Source of the DNA: Psychrobacillus sp. FSL K6-2836
GTDB lineage: Bacteria; Bacillota; Bacilli; Bacillales_A; Planococcaceae
Direction: 5' to 3'
Assembly: GCF_038003085.1 (NCBI RefSeq)
Contig: NZ_JBBOOM010000001.1
Coordinates: forward strand, 1,612,001 to 1,676,000
DNA length: 64,000 nucleotides
The translations under genes were made by a program, and so were the position numbers. The notes beneath the pieces were generated by a model that had not been told where the DNA came from, ran no database searches, and saw only the letters and a list, made by a program, of their open reading frames with translations. Positions 1 through 8,657 of this stretch are shown piece after piece; within the stretch, counting starts at the first letter, position 1, and each line of letters opens with the position of its first letter.

Positions 1-1059
1 GGCAATTTTATATTCTTCCATATACCCATATCCACCATGCAATTGCATGCAGTCAATCGAAATTTCTCTTGCAGTTTCGGTTAGCCAATATTTTGCCATC
101 GATACTTTAGTAACAACTTCTTTTCCTGAAATATGATCCTCAATTAGTGATTCCAAAAATGATTTTCCAAGTTCGATTTTGGTAGCCATTTCGGCTATTT
201 TAAATTGTGTATTTTGAAAGGAGGATATTGATTTTCCAAAAGCTTTACGAGACTTTACATACTCCATTGTCATTTCTAGCATATCCTCTGAAGCAATTTG
301 AGCAGAGATTGCTACTACTAATCTTTCCTGCTGTAGTTTCTCCATCAAGTAACCAAAGCCTTTACCCTCTTCTCCGATTAAATTAGAAATAGGAATCCGA
401 CAATCCTCGAAGTATAACTCTGCAGTATCCTGAGCATGTAATCCTACCTTATCTAACTTACGCCCTTTCGAAAATCCAGGTGTCCCCTCTTCCACAATAA
501 CTAAACTGATGCCTTGATGCCTTGGTTCTGCTTTAGGATTAGTTTTCACTACTACTAAAAACAGATTGCCATTAACTCCATTAGTGATGAATGTCTTTTG
601 CCCATTTATAACATAATGATCTCCATCACGAATTGCTGTTGTTTGTATATTAGCCAAGTCTGAACCCGCTCCAGGCTCTGTCATAGCAATTCCAGTTATG
701 AAATCTGAAGTTATACACCCCGGTAGCCATCTTTGCTTTTGCTCCTGCGAGCCAAAAGATTCTATATAAGGAACAACAATATCATTATGCAATCCAACCC
801 CTACAAGACTGGAGCCGATTCTTTCTAATTCCTCTGAAATAATTACACCAAAACTAAAATCTAAACCGAGGCCACCGAAATCTTCCTCTACCTGTGGACA
901 TAAGTAGCCCATCTCACCTAGTTTTCTCCAAAAGTTCTTTGGAATAAGTCGATCCTTTTCCCATGAATCATAATGGGGGGCAGCTTCTTTCTGAAGAAAA
1001 TTTTGTAAAGATTTTCGAAATATCACATGATCCTCCGTCTCAAATCTATATCTTCCCAC
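1..1059 (-). CDS. Acyl-CoA dehydrogenase (3' end cut by window edge)
   Basis: FAD-dependent acyl-CoA dehydrogenase, which makes the alpha,beta double bond in the first step of fatty-acid beta-oxidation. I translated it from the minus strand: 353 codons are open and run off the left edge, so about 30 C-terminal residues of a typical 380-residue enzyme are missing. Visible family motifs are GIAMTEPGAGSDL (flavin and substrate site), the AFGKSISSFQNTQF stretch and the C-terminal LHGGYGYMEEY. The start is a GTG with a GGGGGTG ribosome site. A second GTG at 1026 has a GGAGG, but it would drop the conserved RYRFETEDH opening. It begins 11 bp after the thiolase stop, so the two are probably co-transcribed. 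Confidence 0.93.
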   Translation of the reverse strand, partial: MGRYRFETEDHVIFRKSLQNFLQKEAAPHYDSWEKDRLIPKNFWRKLGEMGYLCPQVEEDFGGLGLDFSFGVIISEELERIGSSLVGVGLHNDIVVPYIESFGSQEQKQRWLPGCITSDFITGIAMTEPGAGSDLANIQTTAIRDGDHYVINGQKTFITNGVNGNLFLVVVKTNPKAEPRHQGISLVIVEEGTPGFSKGRKLDKVGLHAQDTAELYFEDCRIPISNLIGEEGKGFGYLMEKLQQERLVVAISAQIASEDMLEMTMEYVKSRKAFGKSISSFQNTQFKIAEMATKIELGKSFLESLIEDHISGKEVVTKVSMAKYWLTETAREISIDCMQLHGGYGYMEEYKIA

Positions 1060-1070
1060 TCCTACACCCC

Positions 1071-2222
1071 CTATTCAATTCTTTCAATAATTGTGGCATT
1101 TGCCATGCCCATCCCCTCGCAAATAGCAAGAAGACCATAGCGCCCACCAGTGCGTTCTAGCCTGTGTAGCATAGTTACCAATAGCTTTGTTCCTGTTGCT
1201 CCCAACGGATGACCTAAGGCTATTGCCCCTCCATCTGGATTTAACTTTTCTGGATTGGCATTTGTCTCTTTTAACCACACTAGTGGAACCTGTGCAAAAG
1301 CTTCATTAACCTCATAGGTGTCCATGTCTTCAATTGTAAGACCCGCTTTTAAAAGCACTCTTTTCGTCGCTTCAATAGGACCAGTTAACATAAGCGTTGG
1401 ATCAGACCCCGTAACACTACGAGCTATTATACGAGCTTTTGGTTTTAGCCCAAGCTCATCTGCCTTTTCACGAGACATTAAAAGAACTGCAGAAGCTCCG
1501 TCACTCATTTGACTAGCATTCCCAGCCGTAATCACACCATTTTCATCAAATACAGGTTTTAATCCACTTAATACTTCAACAGTAGAGCCTGCACGGGGTC
1601 CTTCGTCAGTTGCAAAGCTTTTTACCGTACCATCTGCTTGAGGAATCTCTACCTGAACAATTTCTTTTTCAAAATGACCTTTTTCAATTGCTTCAAAGGC
1701 TTTGGCATGACTTTCAGAAGAATACTTATCTAGTTCTTCACGCGTTAATTTCCATTTCTTTACCATTCGTTCTGATGATAATCCTTGATTGATGATCTCG
1801 TATTTGTCAGTTAGTTTTGGACTTACTTTCGCATTTCCTACATTTGAAAACATAGGCTCACGCGTCATGCTTTCTACGCCCCCAGCAATAACCATATCCA
1901 TGTCTCCAGCTGCAATTGCCTGTGCAGCAAAATGGACCGCTTGCTGACTTGAACCACATTGACGATCAATAGTAACCCCAGGTACATGTACTGGAAAACC
2001 AGCTATCAGTGCTGCAGTACGGGCGATATTCGCACTTTGTTCCCCTATTTGTGTGACACACCCTAAAATGACATCGTCTATATCTGCTTTCTCCACACCA
2101 GCACGATTCACTAACTCGTCTAAAACAATCGCTGCAAGTTCATCTGGTCGATATTCTGAAAGCGTCCCTTTCCTTCTTCCAATTGCTGTTCGTACCCCTT
2201 CTATTATTACAACCTCTGTCAT
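1071..2222 (-). CDS. Thiolase (acetyl-CoA acyltransferase)
   Basis: Thiolase of 383 residues that cleaves 3-ketoacyl-CoA (or condenses acetyl-CoA), the last step of beta-oxidation. The nucleophile is Cys89 in DRQCGSSQQ. The conserved NEAFA motif, the GGAIALGHPLGATG histidine motif and the C-terminal CEGMGMA cysteine motif are all present. The last is slightly unlike the common CGGGG form. The length is normal. The ATG start has an AAGGGTGG ribosome site. An acyl-CoA dehydrogenase follows directly, and a 3-hydroxyacyl-CoA dehydrogenase-like SDR lies upstream beyond a 450-bp repeat array, so the three form a degradative cluster. Substrate chain length cannot be read from sequence. Confidence 0.95.
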   Translation of the reverse strand: MTEVVIIEGVRTAIGRRKGTLSEYRPDELAAIVLDELVNRAGVEKADIDDVILGCVTQIGEQSANIARTAALIAGFPVHVPGVTIDRQCGSSQQAVHFAAQAIAAGDMDMVIAGGVESMTREPMFSNVGNAKVSPKLTDKYEIINQGLSSERMVKKWKLTREELDKYSSESHAKAFEAIEKGHFEKEIVQVEIPQADGTVKSFATDEGPRAGSTVEVLSGLKPVFDENGVITAGNASQMSDGASAVLLMSREKADELGLKPKARIIARSVTGSDPTLMLTGPIEATKRVLLKAGLTIEDMDTYEVNEAFAQVPLVWLKETNANPEKLNPDGGAIALGHPLGATGTKLLVTMLHRLERTGGRYGLLAICEGMGMANATIIERIE

Positions 2223-2252
2223 GTCATTTCCACCCTTCTCTTTTCTTATTTC

Positions 2253-2674
2253 TAGCTTCAGCGCCTAGCCCCTCGAGTCACTTCAGGATTTCGATAAAGG
2301 CAAAGGACGCCTTTTCCGAAATCCTTCCAGTGCTTGTCGGAGGCCCACAGGATGTGGGTCAGTCAGTCGTTGCGACAAGATGTCGCGAACTTAGACTGAC
2401 TTCCAAAGCTAGGCGCTTCCGTTTTTCTTGTTGTCCAGCTCTAGCGCCTAGCCCCTCGAGACGTTTCAGAATGTCGGGAAAGGCAAAGAACGCCTCTTCC
2501 GTCATTCTTCCAACGCTTTTCGGGGCTTGCATAGGCGCTTGTGCTTTTCTACCTGTCCAGCTTCAGCGCCTAGCCCCTCGAGACGTTTCAGAATGTCGGG
2601 AAAGGCAAAGAACGCCTTTTCCGTCATTCTTCCAACGCTTTTCGGGGCTTGCATAGGCGCTTGTGCTTTTCTTG
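2253..2674. repeat. Three-unit GC-rich palindromic repeat array
   Basis: This interval between two beta-oxidation genes holds three related units (about 2253-2430, 2432-2553 and 2554-2674). Each opens with AGCGCCTAGCCCCTCGAG and closes with a matching GGGGCTTGCATAGGCGCT or CTAGGCGCTTCC, so each can fold into a long imperfect hairpin. Units 2 and 3 are nearly identical with a 122-bp period. Unit 1 is more diverged and carries a 59-bp hairpin module (2342-2400) where the others have a short loop. The array ends exactly at the SDR stop codon. Base composition is clearly richer in G+C than neighbouring DNA. I see no transposase and treat the plus-strand open frames here as chance. Confidence 0.85.
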
Positions 2675-3445
2675 TTACCTCGGTTGCATTCGAATTGCCC
2701 CGTCTAATCGAATTACTTCCCCATTGATATATTCGTTTTCAATCATAAAAGCTACTAATGTAGCAAATTCATCTGGTCGACCTAATCGCTTTGGAAATTC
2801 TACTAATGACTCTAGCTTCTCTATTACTCTATCTCCTAAACCTGCTGCCATAGGGGTACGGAATAATCCTGGAGCAATCGCATTAATACGTATTCCATAA
2901 GAAGATAGGTCCCTTGCAATAGGTAAGGTCATCCCTACTATTCCAGCCTTACTAGCACTATAAGCTGCCTGCCCCATTTGTCCTTCAAATGCTGCGACCG
3001 AAGCGGTATTAATAATAATGCCTCGCTCATTGGATTCCATGAGCAAATCATTTTTTGTCATTTCCGCAGCAGCTAATCTCAACGTATTAAACGTTCCTAT
3101 TAAATTTATATCTATTACTTTTTTGAAATTTTCTAAAGGCATTGCTCCAGATTTTCCAACCGTTTTTTGAGGAGGGGCTATACCTGCACAATTCACACAA
3201 ATATGTATTGCCCCAAACCTCTCTACTGTTTGCTGAATTGCTTTATGGACAGAATTTTCATCAGTAACATTTACTATTTCATAGACTACATTTCCCCCGA
3301 ATTCCTCACTTGCTTTTTTTGCTAATTCTTCATTTACATCAAAAATTACTACCCTTGCCCCTTTTTGTAATAAATGTGCAACAGTTGCAAGCCCCAATCC
3401 AGATGCCCCACCTGTTACAATGGCCACTTTATCGTTAATATCCAT
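2675..3445 (-). CDS. SDR-family 3-hydroxyacyl-CoA dehydrogenase (type II-like)
   Basis: Short-chain dehydrogenase of 256 residues. The N-terminal TGGASGLG binds NAD(H), the NCAGIAPP segment is the NAG motif, and the YSASKAG motif holds the catalytic Tyr and Lys. The sequence pattern (GLFRTPM after the active site) and the beta-oxidation neighbours fit a type II 3-hydroxyacyl-CoA dehydrogenase (HSD10-like) rather than a sugar dehydrogenase; that substrate assignment is inference. It is the first gene of a minus-strand cluster with the thiolase and acyl-CoA dehydrogenase, but a repeat array begins immediately after its TAA. Confidence 0.88.
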   Translation of the reverse strand: MDINDKVAIVTGGASGLGLATVAHLLQKGARVVIFDVNEELAKKASEEFGGNVVYEIVNVTDENSVHKAIQQTVERFGAIHICVNCAGIAPPQKTVGKSGAMPLENFKKVIDINLIGTFNTLRLAAAEMTKNDLLMESNERGIIINTASVAAFEGQMGQAAYSASKAGIVGMTLPIARDLSSYGIRINAIAPGLFRTPMAAGLGDRVIEKLESLVEFPKRLGRPDEFATLVAFMIENEYINGEVIRLDGAIRMQPR

Positions 3446-3514
3446 TGCTCCACCCCATTATTATTCCCTTTGTAGTTATCTTAAAATTTTTAATATTTAA
3501 TTTTAATTATAACG

Positions 3515-3552
3515 TAAAAAATCCAAGGGAAAAGTATAATTCCCTTGGATTT
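3515..3552 (-). terminator. Rho-independent terminator after the FMN reductase
   Basis: Perfect inverted repeat AAATCCAAGGGAA / TTCCCTTGGATTT with an 8-base loop. On the minus strand it is followed by a T run, and it lies just past the stop at 3571. Confidence 0.85.
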
Positions 3553-3570
3553 GACTTTCTTTTAAATAAA

Positions 3571-4137
3571 TTAACGAAGTGTTTTTAAAGCCCTGCTCCA
3601 TGCAAGTAATTGGTCAAGCATTGTATTTGCATTTCCTTCATGAAAGTCTGCAGGTTTGAATACGCTCATACTTTCAAAATCAGTCATTAGTGAGAATGTT
3701 ACAGCAGTACGAACATCTGCAACCTGTAATTCCCCTAAGATTAAACGCATATTTTCATGAGCACGTGCTCCACCTAAACTACCATATCCAACAAGACCAG
3801 CTGCCTTATTGTTTAATTCAGGATTTAAGTAATCTAATGCATTTTTTAGTGCACCGCCTACCGCATGATTATACTCTGGAGTTACGAAAATATAACCATC
3901 ATACGTAGCCATTTTCTCAGACCAGCCTTTGATAGCCGAATTTGCTTCTTCCTGTTGTTCTGAAAAAATCTCTTGCCCCAGAAGAGGTAATCTATAATTT
4001 ATCAAATCAACTATTTCATAGTCTGCATCATTTCTCTTTGTTGCAAAATTATACACCCAGTTCGAAACTGCCTCCGCATTACGTCCTTTTCTTACACTAC
4101 CTACAACAATTCCAATTTTTAATTTTTCTACTGACAT
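3571..4137 (-). CDS. NAD(P)H-dependent FMN reductase
   Basis: Flavodoxin-fold oxidoreductase of 188 residues in the NADPH-dependent FMN reductase/azoreductase family. The N-terminal GSVRKGRNAEAV is the phosphate-binding loop for FMN, and VTPEYNHAVGGALKNALDYL is the second conserved flavin motif. It is predicted to be cytoplasmic. The ATG start is preceded by AAGGAGGG. It is monocistronic, with its own terminator, and divergent from the carrier gene at 4313. The physiological electron acceptor (quinone, flavin or xenobiotic) cannot be told from sequence. Confidence 0.9.
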   Translation of the reverse strand: MSVEKLKIGIVVGSVRKGRNAEAVSNWVYNFATKRNDADYEIVDLINYRLPLLGQEIFSEQQEEANSAIKGWSEKMATYDGYIFVTPEYNHAVGGALKNALDYLNPELNNKAAGLVGYGSLGGARAHENMRLILGELQVADVRTAVTFSLMTDFESMSVFKPADFHEGNANTMLDQLLAWSRALKTLR

Positions 4138-4312
4138 TATTTCCCTCCTTATTTTTTCAAAGAATTAAAGAATTGATGCTCTGCACTACCTTTTTTATCA
4201 TTTCCATTTGAGTGATTTCTACACATAGTTGCGATTATATATTTATGCAATATGATATAGTAATTTAATAGACAGAACTACTTAAGTTTGATTTTAGATT
4301 GAAGGTGTTGAA

Positions 4313-5221
4313 GTGGAACTGGTTTTAATTATTTTGCCGGTTTTTATTATTTTCTTTATCGGCTTTATTGGACAGAAATTTATTGGTTTCGATATAAAAT
4401 CTATCTCTACAGCCGCGCTATATTTAATGTCTCCATTTTTAGCTTTCCGAACATTTTATACAAATGCCTTAACGATGGAATATTTTTATATCATATTATT
4501 TTGTCTTATTTTGGCCTTTATTTTACTTATAATAACTTGGGTGACTGGAACATTTATGAAGACTTCACGCTCGGAACTTTCTGCGATGATTTTAGGTGGA
4601 ATGTTTATGAATAGCGGAAATTACGGTGCTCCGGTAGTGTTATTTGCCTTAGGGGCCACTGGTTTTGATTATGCTGTAATGATCATGGTTTTACACGGCT
4701 TGTTCATCAATACATTTGGTATTTTTTTTGCATCTCTTGGTGGCGGTGAGAAGGCGACATGGCAGCAGTCCTTGCAGCGCGTTATTAGAATGCCAGTCGT
4801 ATATGCAGCTGCCCTCGGTATTTTCTTACAAGAAACTGGACTGACCGTGCCACATGCGGTCATGGATGGCGTCGGACTTGCTGCCGATGCATCGATACCA
4901 ACAGTTATGCTCGTTCTCGGAATGCAATTAGCTGTCATTTCGCGAAAAAAGGTTGCCTATCGATATGTTGTTGCGGTTTCCTTTATACGGATAATTGTGT
5001 CCCCCCTTCTAGCGGTTGGAATTTTATACTTCTTGCCAGTTAATGATATGGTCAAACAGGTTGCGATTATTTTGGCAGCTATGCCAACTGCAGCTAATAC
5101 AACGATGTTAGCATTGCAATTTAATACTGAACCAGATCTTGTTTCGTTTACAACTCTAGTTACAACACTTGTCAGCATCATTTCTATTCCGTTTGTTCTA
5201 TTTTTCTTAGGTGTTTCCTAG
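4313..5221 (+). CDS. Auxin efflux carrier (AEC) family transporter
   Basis: Integral membrane protein of 302 residues with about ten hydrophobic segments arranged as two five-helix repeats, the plan of the AEC/bile-acid-arsenite transporter superfamily. The GGMFMNSGNYGAPVVLFALG segment in the first half and the MPTAANTTMLALQF segment in the second are the typical helix-breaking motifs. The start is GTG with a GAAGGTG ribosome site. Bacterial AEC members move malate, malonate or related organic acids, but no substrate can be assigned here. A strong terminator follows. Confidence 0.88.
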   Translation: MELVLIILPVFIIFFIGFIGQKFIGFDIKSISTAALYLMSPFLAFRTFYTNALTMEYFYIILFCLILAFILLIITWVTGTFMKTSRSELSAMILGGMFMNSGNYGAPVVLFALGATGFDYAVMIMVLHGLFINTFGIFFASLGGGEKATWQQSLQRVIRMPVVYAAALGIFLQETGLTVPHAVMDGVGLAADASIPTVMLVLGMQLAVISRKKVAYRYVVAVSFIRIIVSPLLAVGILYFLPVNDMVKQVAIILAAMPTAANTTMLALQFNTEPDLVSFTTLVTTLVSIISIPFVLFFLGVS

Positions 5222-5245
5222 AAAAATAAAGGATGAATATTGTGC

Positions 5246-5284
5246 AAACTCTTATTAGTTTTTCATAACTGATAAGAGTTTTTA
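5246..5284 (+). terminator. Terminator after the AEC carrier
   Basis: AAACTCTTAT / ATAAGAGTTT hairpin followed by a T run, 25 bp past the stop. Confidence 0.85.
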
Positions 5285-5291
5285 TGTTGCC

Positions 5292-5321
5292 GTAATTAGA
5301 CAAGTTCTAACTTCATAAGAT
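5292..5321 (+). promoter_or_regulatory. Candidate sigma-E promoter of cotJABC
   Basis: CATAAGAT at 5314-5321 matches the sigma-E -10 form CATANNNT. A weak GTAATTA at 5292-5298 sits 15 bp upstream as a possible -35. In Bacillus subtilis the cotJ operon is transcribed by sigma-E; here the match is by eye. Confidence 0.45.
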
Positions 5322-5342
5322 GGGTAGAAGGAGTGATGACAT

Positions 5343-5561
5343 TTGGAACGTCCAAGTTATCGAGGAAGTTTTAAGCCTTTTGTTTCACCACGGGATCCCT
5401 GCCCCCCGGTTACCGTGAAGTATTTCGTGTTGCCTCCACAAATTTTCACAAATTTCCAGCAGCCTGGCCTACCGCAAAATTCTCCCGAGGAGGCACTAAT
5501 GCAAGGTTCGCTTTGGCCTAAATTTGTGGATGGATTCTCCCGAGAGGAAGGAATTTCATGA
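5343..5561 (+). CDS. cotJA: Spore coat protein CotJA
   Basis: Small spore coat associated protein of 72 residues, proline-rich in its first half. The sequence FKPFVSPRDPCPPVTVKYF followed by a PPQ motif is typical of CotJA. The start is TTG: AGAAGGAG at 5326-5333 lies nine bases before it, while the nearby ATG at 5336 is in another frame. CotJA and CotJC interact in the inner coat of B. subtilis (family knowledge). It is the first gene of an operon whose stop overlaps cotJB by four bases. Confidence 0.92.
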   Translation: MERPSYRGSFKPFVSPRDPCPPVTVKYFVLPPQIFTNFQQPGLPQNSPEEALMQGSLWPKFVDGFSREEGIS

Positions 5562-5824
5562 ATGCTTTTGATGAAAGAATGCTTCTGTTAAAAAAAGTAC
5601 AACAAATGGATTTTGTTGTTGTCGAATGGACATTATACACGGACACACATCCAGATGATGAAGATGCTTTAGAGCAATGGAGAGAAGCGATTAAAAAAGC
5701 TGCATCTGCACGCAAACAATACGAAAATAAATTTGGACCTTTATCCCTAAAATCCATTCCCTCTAGACAGGCCCTAGAAGTAGGCTGGCGTTGGAATCAA
5801 GACCCGTGGCCATGGCAATTATGA
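5558..5824 (+). CDS. cotJB: Spore coat protein CotJB
   Basis: CotJB family protein of 88 residues, the second cistron of cotJABC. Recognisable features are the LLLKKVQQMDFVVVEWTLYTDTHPDDEDA stretch (quoted in part: DFVVVEWTLYTDTHP) and the C-terminal W-rich WRWNQDPWPW. The start ATG overlaps the cotJA stop, so translation is probably coupled. The biochemical role of CotJB is not known; it is assigned by family and operon order. Confidence 0.92.
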   Translation: MNAFDERMLLLKKVQQMDFVVVEWTLYTDTHPDDEDALEQWREAIKKAASARKQYENKFGPLSLKSIPSRQALEVGWRWNQDPWPWQL

Positions 5825-5839
5825 GAAAGGGGAAATTTG

Positions 5840-6409
5840 ATGTGGGTTTATGAAAAAAAGTTGCTTTATCCCGTCGAAGTAACAACCTGTAATCCGATGC
5901 TTGCAAAATATCTTATGGAGCAATACGGAGGCGCGGATGGTGAACTTGCAGCCGCACTCAGATATATGAACCAACGTTATACCGTTCCGGATAAAGTAAT
6001 CGGACTGCTTACGGATATTTCCACTGAGGAATTCTCACATCTTGAAATGCTGGCAACAATGATTTATAAATTGACTAAGGATGCTACCCCTGAACAATTA
6101 GAAAAAGCTGGTTTAGGTGCACACTTTGTTAATCATGGACATTCATTGTTTTATGAGAATGCAGGAGGAGTTCCATTTACAGCTACGTATATTCAATCTA
6201 AAGGAGATCCCATAGCAGATTTATATGAAGATATTGCTGCAGAAGAAAAAGCACGCGCAACCTACCAATGGTTAATCGATATTTCAGACGATCCTGGTAT
6301 CAATGATGCTTTACGTTTCTTAAGAGAACGAGAAAATATTCATTCTCTTCGTTTCCGTGAGGCTGTAGAATTGCTTAAAGATGAAAGGGACCGAAAAAAG
6401 ATTTTCTAA
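5840..6409 (+). CDS. cotJC: Spore coat protein CotJC, manganese-catalase fold
   Basis: Ferritin-like protein of 189 residues in the manganese catalase family, a component of the inner spore coat. The four-helix core carries paired carboxylate/His motifs EEFSHLEM and EEKARATYQW plus a C-terminal RERENIHSLRF, the expected di-metal ligands. I chose the ATG at 5840 because GAAAGGGGA lies at a good distance, and the length then equals B. subtilis CotJC. An in-frame TTG at 5837 is too close to the ribosome site. It ends the cotJ operon; a bidirectional terminator follows. Confidence 0.95.
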   Translation: MWVYEKKLLYPVEVTTCNPMLAKYLMEQYGGADGELAAALRYMNQRYTVPDKVIGLLTDISTEEFSHLEMLATMIYKLTKDATPEQLEKAGLGAHFVNHGHSLFYENAGGVPFTATYIQSKGDPIADLYEDIAAEEKARATYQWLIDISDDPGINDALRFLRERENIHSLRFREAVELLKDERDRKKIF

Positions 6410-6416
6410 AAACCAA

Positions 6417-6459
6417 AAACGCATGGTCTATTGGAATTATTCCTAAAGACCATGCGTTT
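6417..6459. terminator. Bidirectional terminator between cotJC and the MMPL gene
   Basis: AAACGCATGGTCT / AGACCATGCGTTT perfect 13-bp stem lying between two convergent genes. Confidence 0.88.
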
Positions 6460-6462
6460 ATA

Positions 6463-8562
6463 TTATTTTTTATCTTTTTCAAATAGGACGATCAATGCGG
6501 GTAAAAGAATTCCACGTATTAAAAATGTGTCCAAAATAATTCCCACCGCTACGATAAATCCAAAAACAAATAGCAGCTGGATCGGCTGCGTCATTAGTAC
6601 AGCGAATGTTGCAGCAAGTAGAATACCTGCTGAAGAGATAACTCCACCTGTGTGGGATACTGCAATTTGAACTGCTTCTTTAACGGAATGTTTTTCACGT
6701 TCCTCTAAAAATCTAGATATAAGAATAATATTATAATCGATTCCTAGTGCTACTAAGAACACAAACGAATAGAGTGGAACACGATTACTAATCGTATCAA
6801 TATCGAAAAATAAGTTAGTTAAGAACATACCAAGACCAAGTGCAGCCAAGAATGACAATAGAATAGTACCCATCATGTAAATTGGCATTTTAATAGATTT
6901 CGTTAATACAATTAATAAGATAAAGATTAAGAGTGTTTCAAGCAATACAATAATGATTAAATCACGGCTATTTGCAGAACGATCATCTAAGTTAGATGCG
7001 GTTTCGCCAGCAAAGTACAATTCACCCTCTACGTCACTTTCCTTAACAATATTATCTGCTTCCTCCACCATGGTTTCCAAGGCGTCCATTGACTCTGTTG
7101 AATATGGACTTTCCTCGAATGTTAGTTGGAATTGTGCCGCAAGTCCATCTTCTGAAATTCCTGAAGCACGAACACTACTCACTAAGCCTCGTTGTAATAG
7201 CTGATCAATTAGACTTGCTTGCATTTCCTCTGTAATTTCACTTTCAGATTCAAAAAGGACAGTTGTTGGAGCTAAATCCCCTTTTTCAAATTCTTGTTCA
7301 ATGACTTCATAACCTTCACGGGACGGCATGTCGCTTGGGAAAGATTTAATCGTATCGAACTCATATTTCAGATTAAACAAGTTCAATGCGGAAACTACTA
7401 AAATAACTAATATCGACACTGCAGCGATTACTGGTTTATTGACAACAAATGAAGCAATTTTACTCCATAATGAGTTCGCTTTCACTTCTTTTTCTCCATA
7501 TTTCGGAACACGAGGCCAGAAAGACTTACGACCGAAAAGAGTAAATAATGCTGGGATTAGTGTGACAGATGCAAACATAATGACAAACATTGTCGTCCCG
7601 AAAATTGGTGCGAAATTACGATAATCTCCAAATGATGCAAAGAATAGTACGAGCATTGCAGCTAAAACTGTACCACCTGCAAAGAATACAGGAATTCCAG
7701 TCTCACGCATTGCGTACTTCATAGCATCGAATTTAGTTTCATAGTTCTTTAACTCTTCTCTATATCGAGAAAATACAAACAACGAATAATCAATCGTCGC
7801 TGCAAACAACAGAATCGACATTATCGATAACGATTGAGTAGCTAACTCCAAGCCCGTAGCACCAATCATACCAAGTATTTGGTTTACAACCTGATAAACA
7901 ATTCCTGCTGCTAGTAATGGAATTAGAGCTAATAGCGGCGAACGATAAATGACAATTAGTAGAATAAGAATAATTCCTACTGTCGATAAGATTAATACAA
8001 GATCCGCACGTTCAAATAGATTTGTTGTATCTACAGCAATTCCAGCAGGACCTGTCATATAAACAATCGATCTGGTTTCCTCTGCTACAATTTCCCTCAC
8101 CTGAGCCAAGCTTTCCTCTAAATCAGAGGTTTCTAAAGAGGTGATAAAGCTAATAGGAATAACTGATGTTTTCTTATCTTCCGAGAAAAATCCTTCCAAC
8201 GCCTGGGGTGGCAGACTACTAAACGGAACCATTTCTTTCAGACCATTTATATCTGCTGCCGCTACTTTATCCAAAGCTGCTCCAAGCATTTTAATATCTA
8301 TCTCTTCTTTCGACTGAATAACAAGAATCCCTGGCAAACTTTCTGCATCTTTAAAATGCTTGTCAATATGTTCTTGGGCCACAATCGACTTAGCATCCTC
8401 AGGCAATGAGGCTACACTCGAAACCTTATAATCGCTTGAACTAGGTGCAAATACTGTAAGAATTACTGTTAGCGCTATCCAAATACCTAATGTAATCCAC
8501 ATACCTTTTCTCGTCGTGACAAAATCGGTTACTATGCCTAGTAACTTTTTCAATATGACCAC
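6463..8562 (-). CDS. MMPL-family RND transporter
   Basis: RND-superfamily membrane protein of 699 residues with the MMPL layout: one N-terminal helix (about 18-38), a large extracytoplasmic loop (about 40-180), five to six helices (to about 375), a second helix and loop, and a final helix cluster. The two halves repeat each other; ATIDYSLFVFSRYREE in the first corresponds to LGIDYNIILISRFLEE in the second. Members export lipids or drugs, often from operons with a TetR regulator, as here. The GTG start has GGAG six bases upstream. Substrate is unknown. Confidence 0.93.
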   Translation of the reverse strand: MVILKKLLGIVTDFVTTRKGMWITLGIWIALTVILTVFAPSSSDYKVSSVASLPEDAKSIVAQEHIDKHFKDAESLPGILVIQSKEEIDIKMLGAALDKVAAADINGLKEMVPFSSLPPQALEGFFSEDKKTSVIPISFITSLETSDLEESLAQVREIVAEETRSIVYMTGPAGIAVDTTNLFERADLVLILSTVGIILILLIVIYRSPLLALIPLLAAGIVYQVVNQILGMIGATGLELATQSLSIMSILLFAATIDYSLFVFSRYREELKNYETKFDAMKYAMRETGIPVFFAGGTVLAAMLVLFFASFGDYRNFAPIFGTTMFVIMFASVTLIPALFTLFGRKSFWPRVPKYGEKEVKANSLWSKIASFVVNKPVIAAVSILVILVVSALNLFNLKYEFDTIKSFPSDMPSREGYEVIEQEFEKGDLAPTTVLFESESEITEEMQASLIDQLLQRGLVSSVRASGISEDGLAAQFQLTFEESPYSTESMDALETMVEEADNIVKESDVEGELYFAGETASNLDDRSANSRDLIIIVLLETLLIFILLIVLTKSIKMPIYMMGTILLSFLAALGLGMFLTNLFFDIDTISNRVPLYSFVFLVALGIDYNIILISRFLEEREKHSVKEAVQIAVSHTGGVISSAGILLAATFAVLMTQPIQLLFVFGFIVAVGIILDTFLIRGILLPALIVLFEKDKK

Positions 8563-8582
8563 TTCCTACTCCATTTAGTTAA

Positions 8583-8596
8583 TGACACTAGTGTCA
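8583..8596. promoter_or_regulatory. Palindromic operator candidate for the TetR regulator
   Basis: TGACACTAGTGTCA is a perfect 14-bp palindrome about 20 bp upstream of the MMPL start and downstream of the TetR gene. A looser dyad (8615-8655, TTGTCATTTACA / TGTAAAAGTGACTTGTA) lies next to it. Assignment to the neighbouring TetR protein is inference. Confidence 0.55.
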
Positions 8597-8657
8597 CTTT
8601 GAACAAAAAAAACATACTTGTCATTTACATTATGTGTAAAAGTGACTTGTATGTCAA

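Noticed and set aside
2183-2727. Overlapping plus-strand open frames of 157 and 66 codons across the repeat array
   Set aside because: They follow the repeat period, repeat the same residues (RRFRMSGKAKN), have no ribosome site and lie antisense to the thiolase start. They arise from repeat DNA, not a gene.
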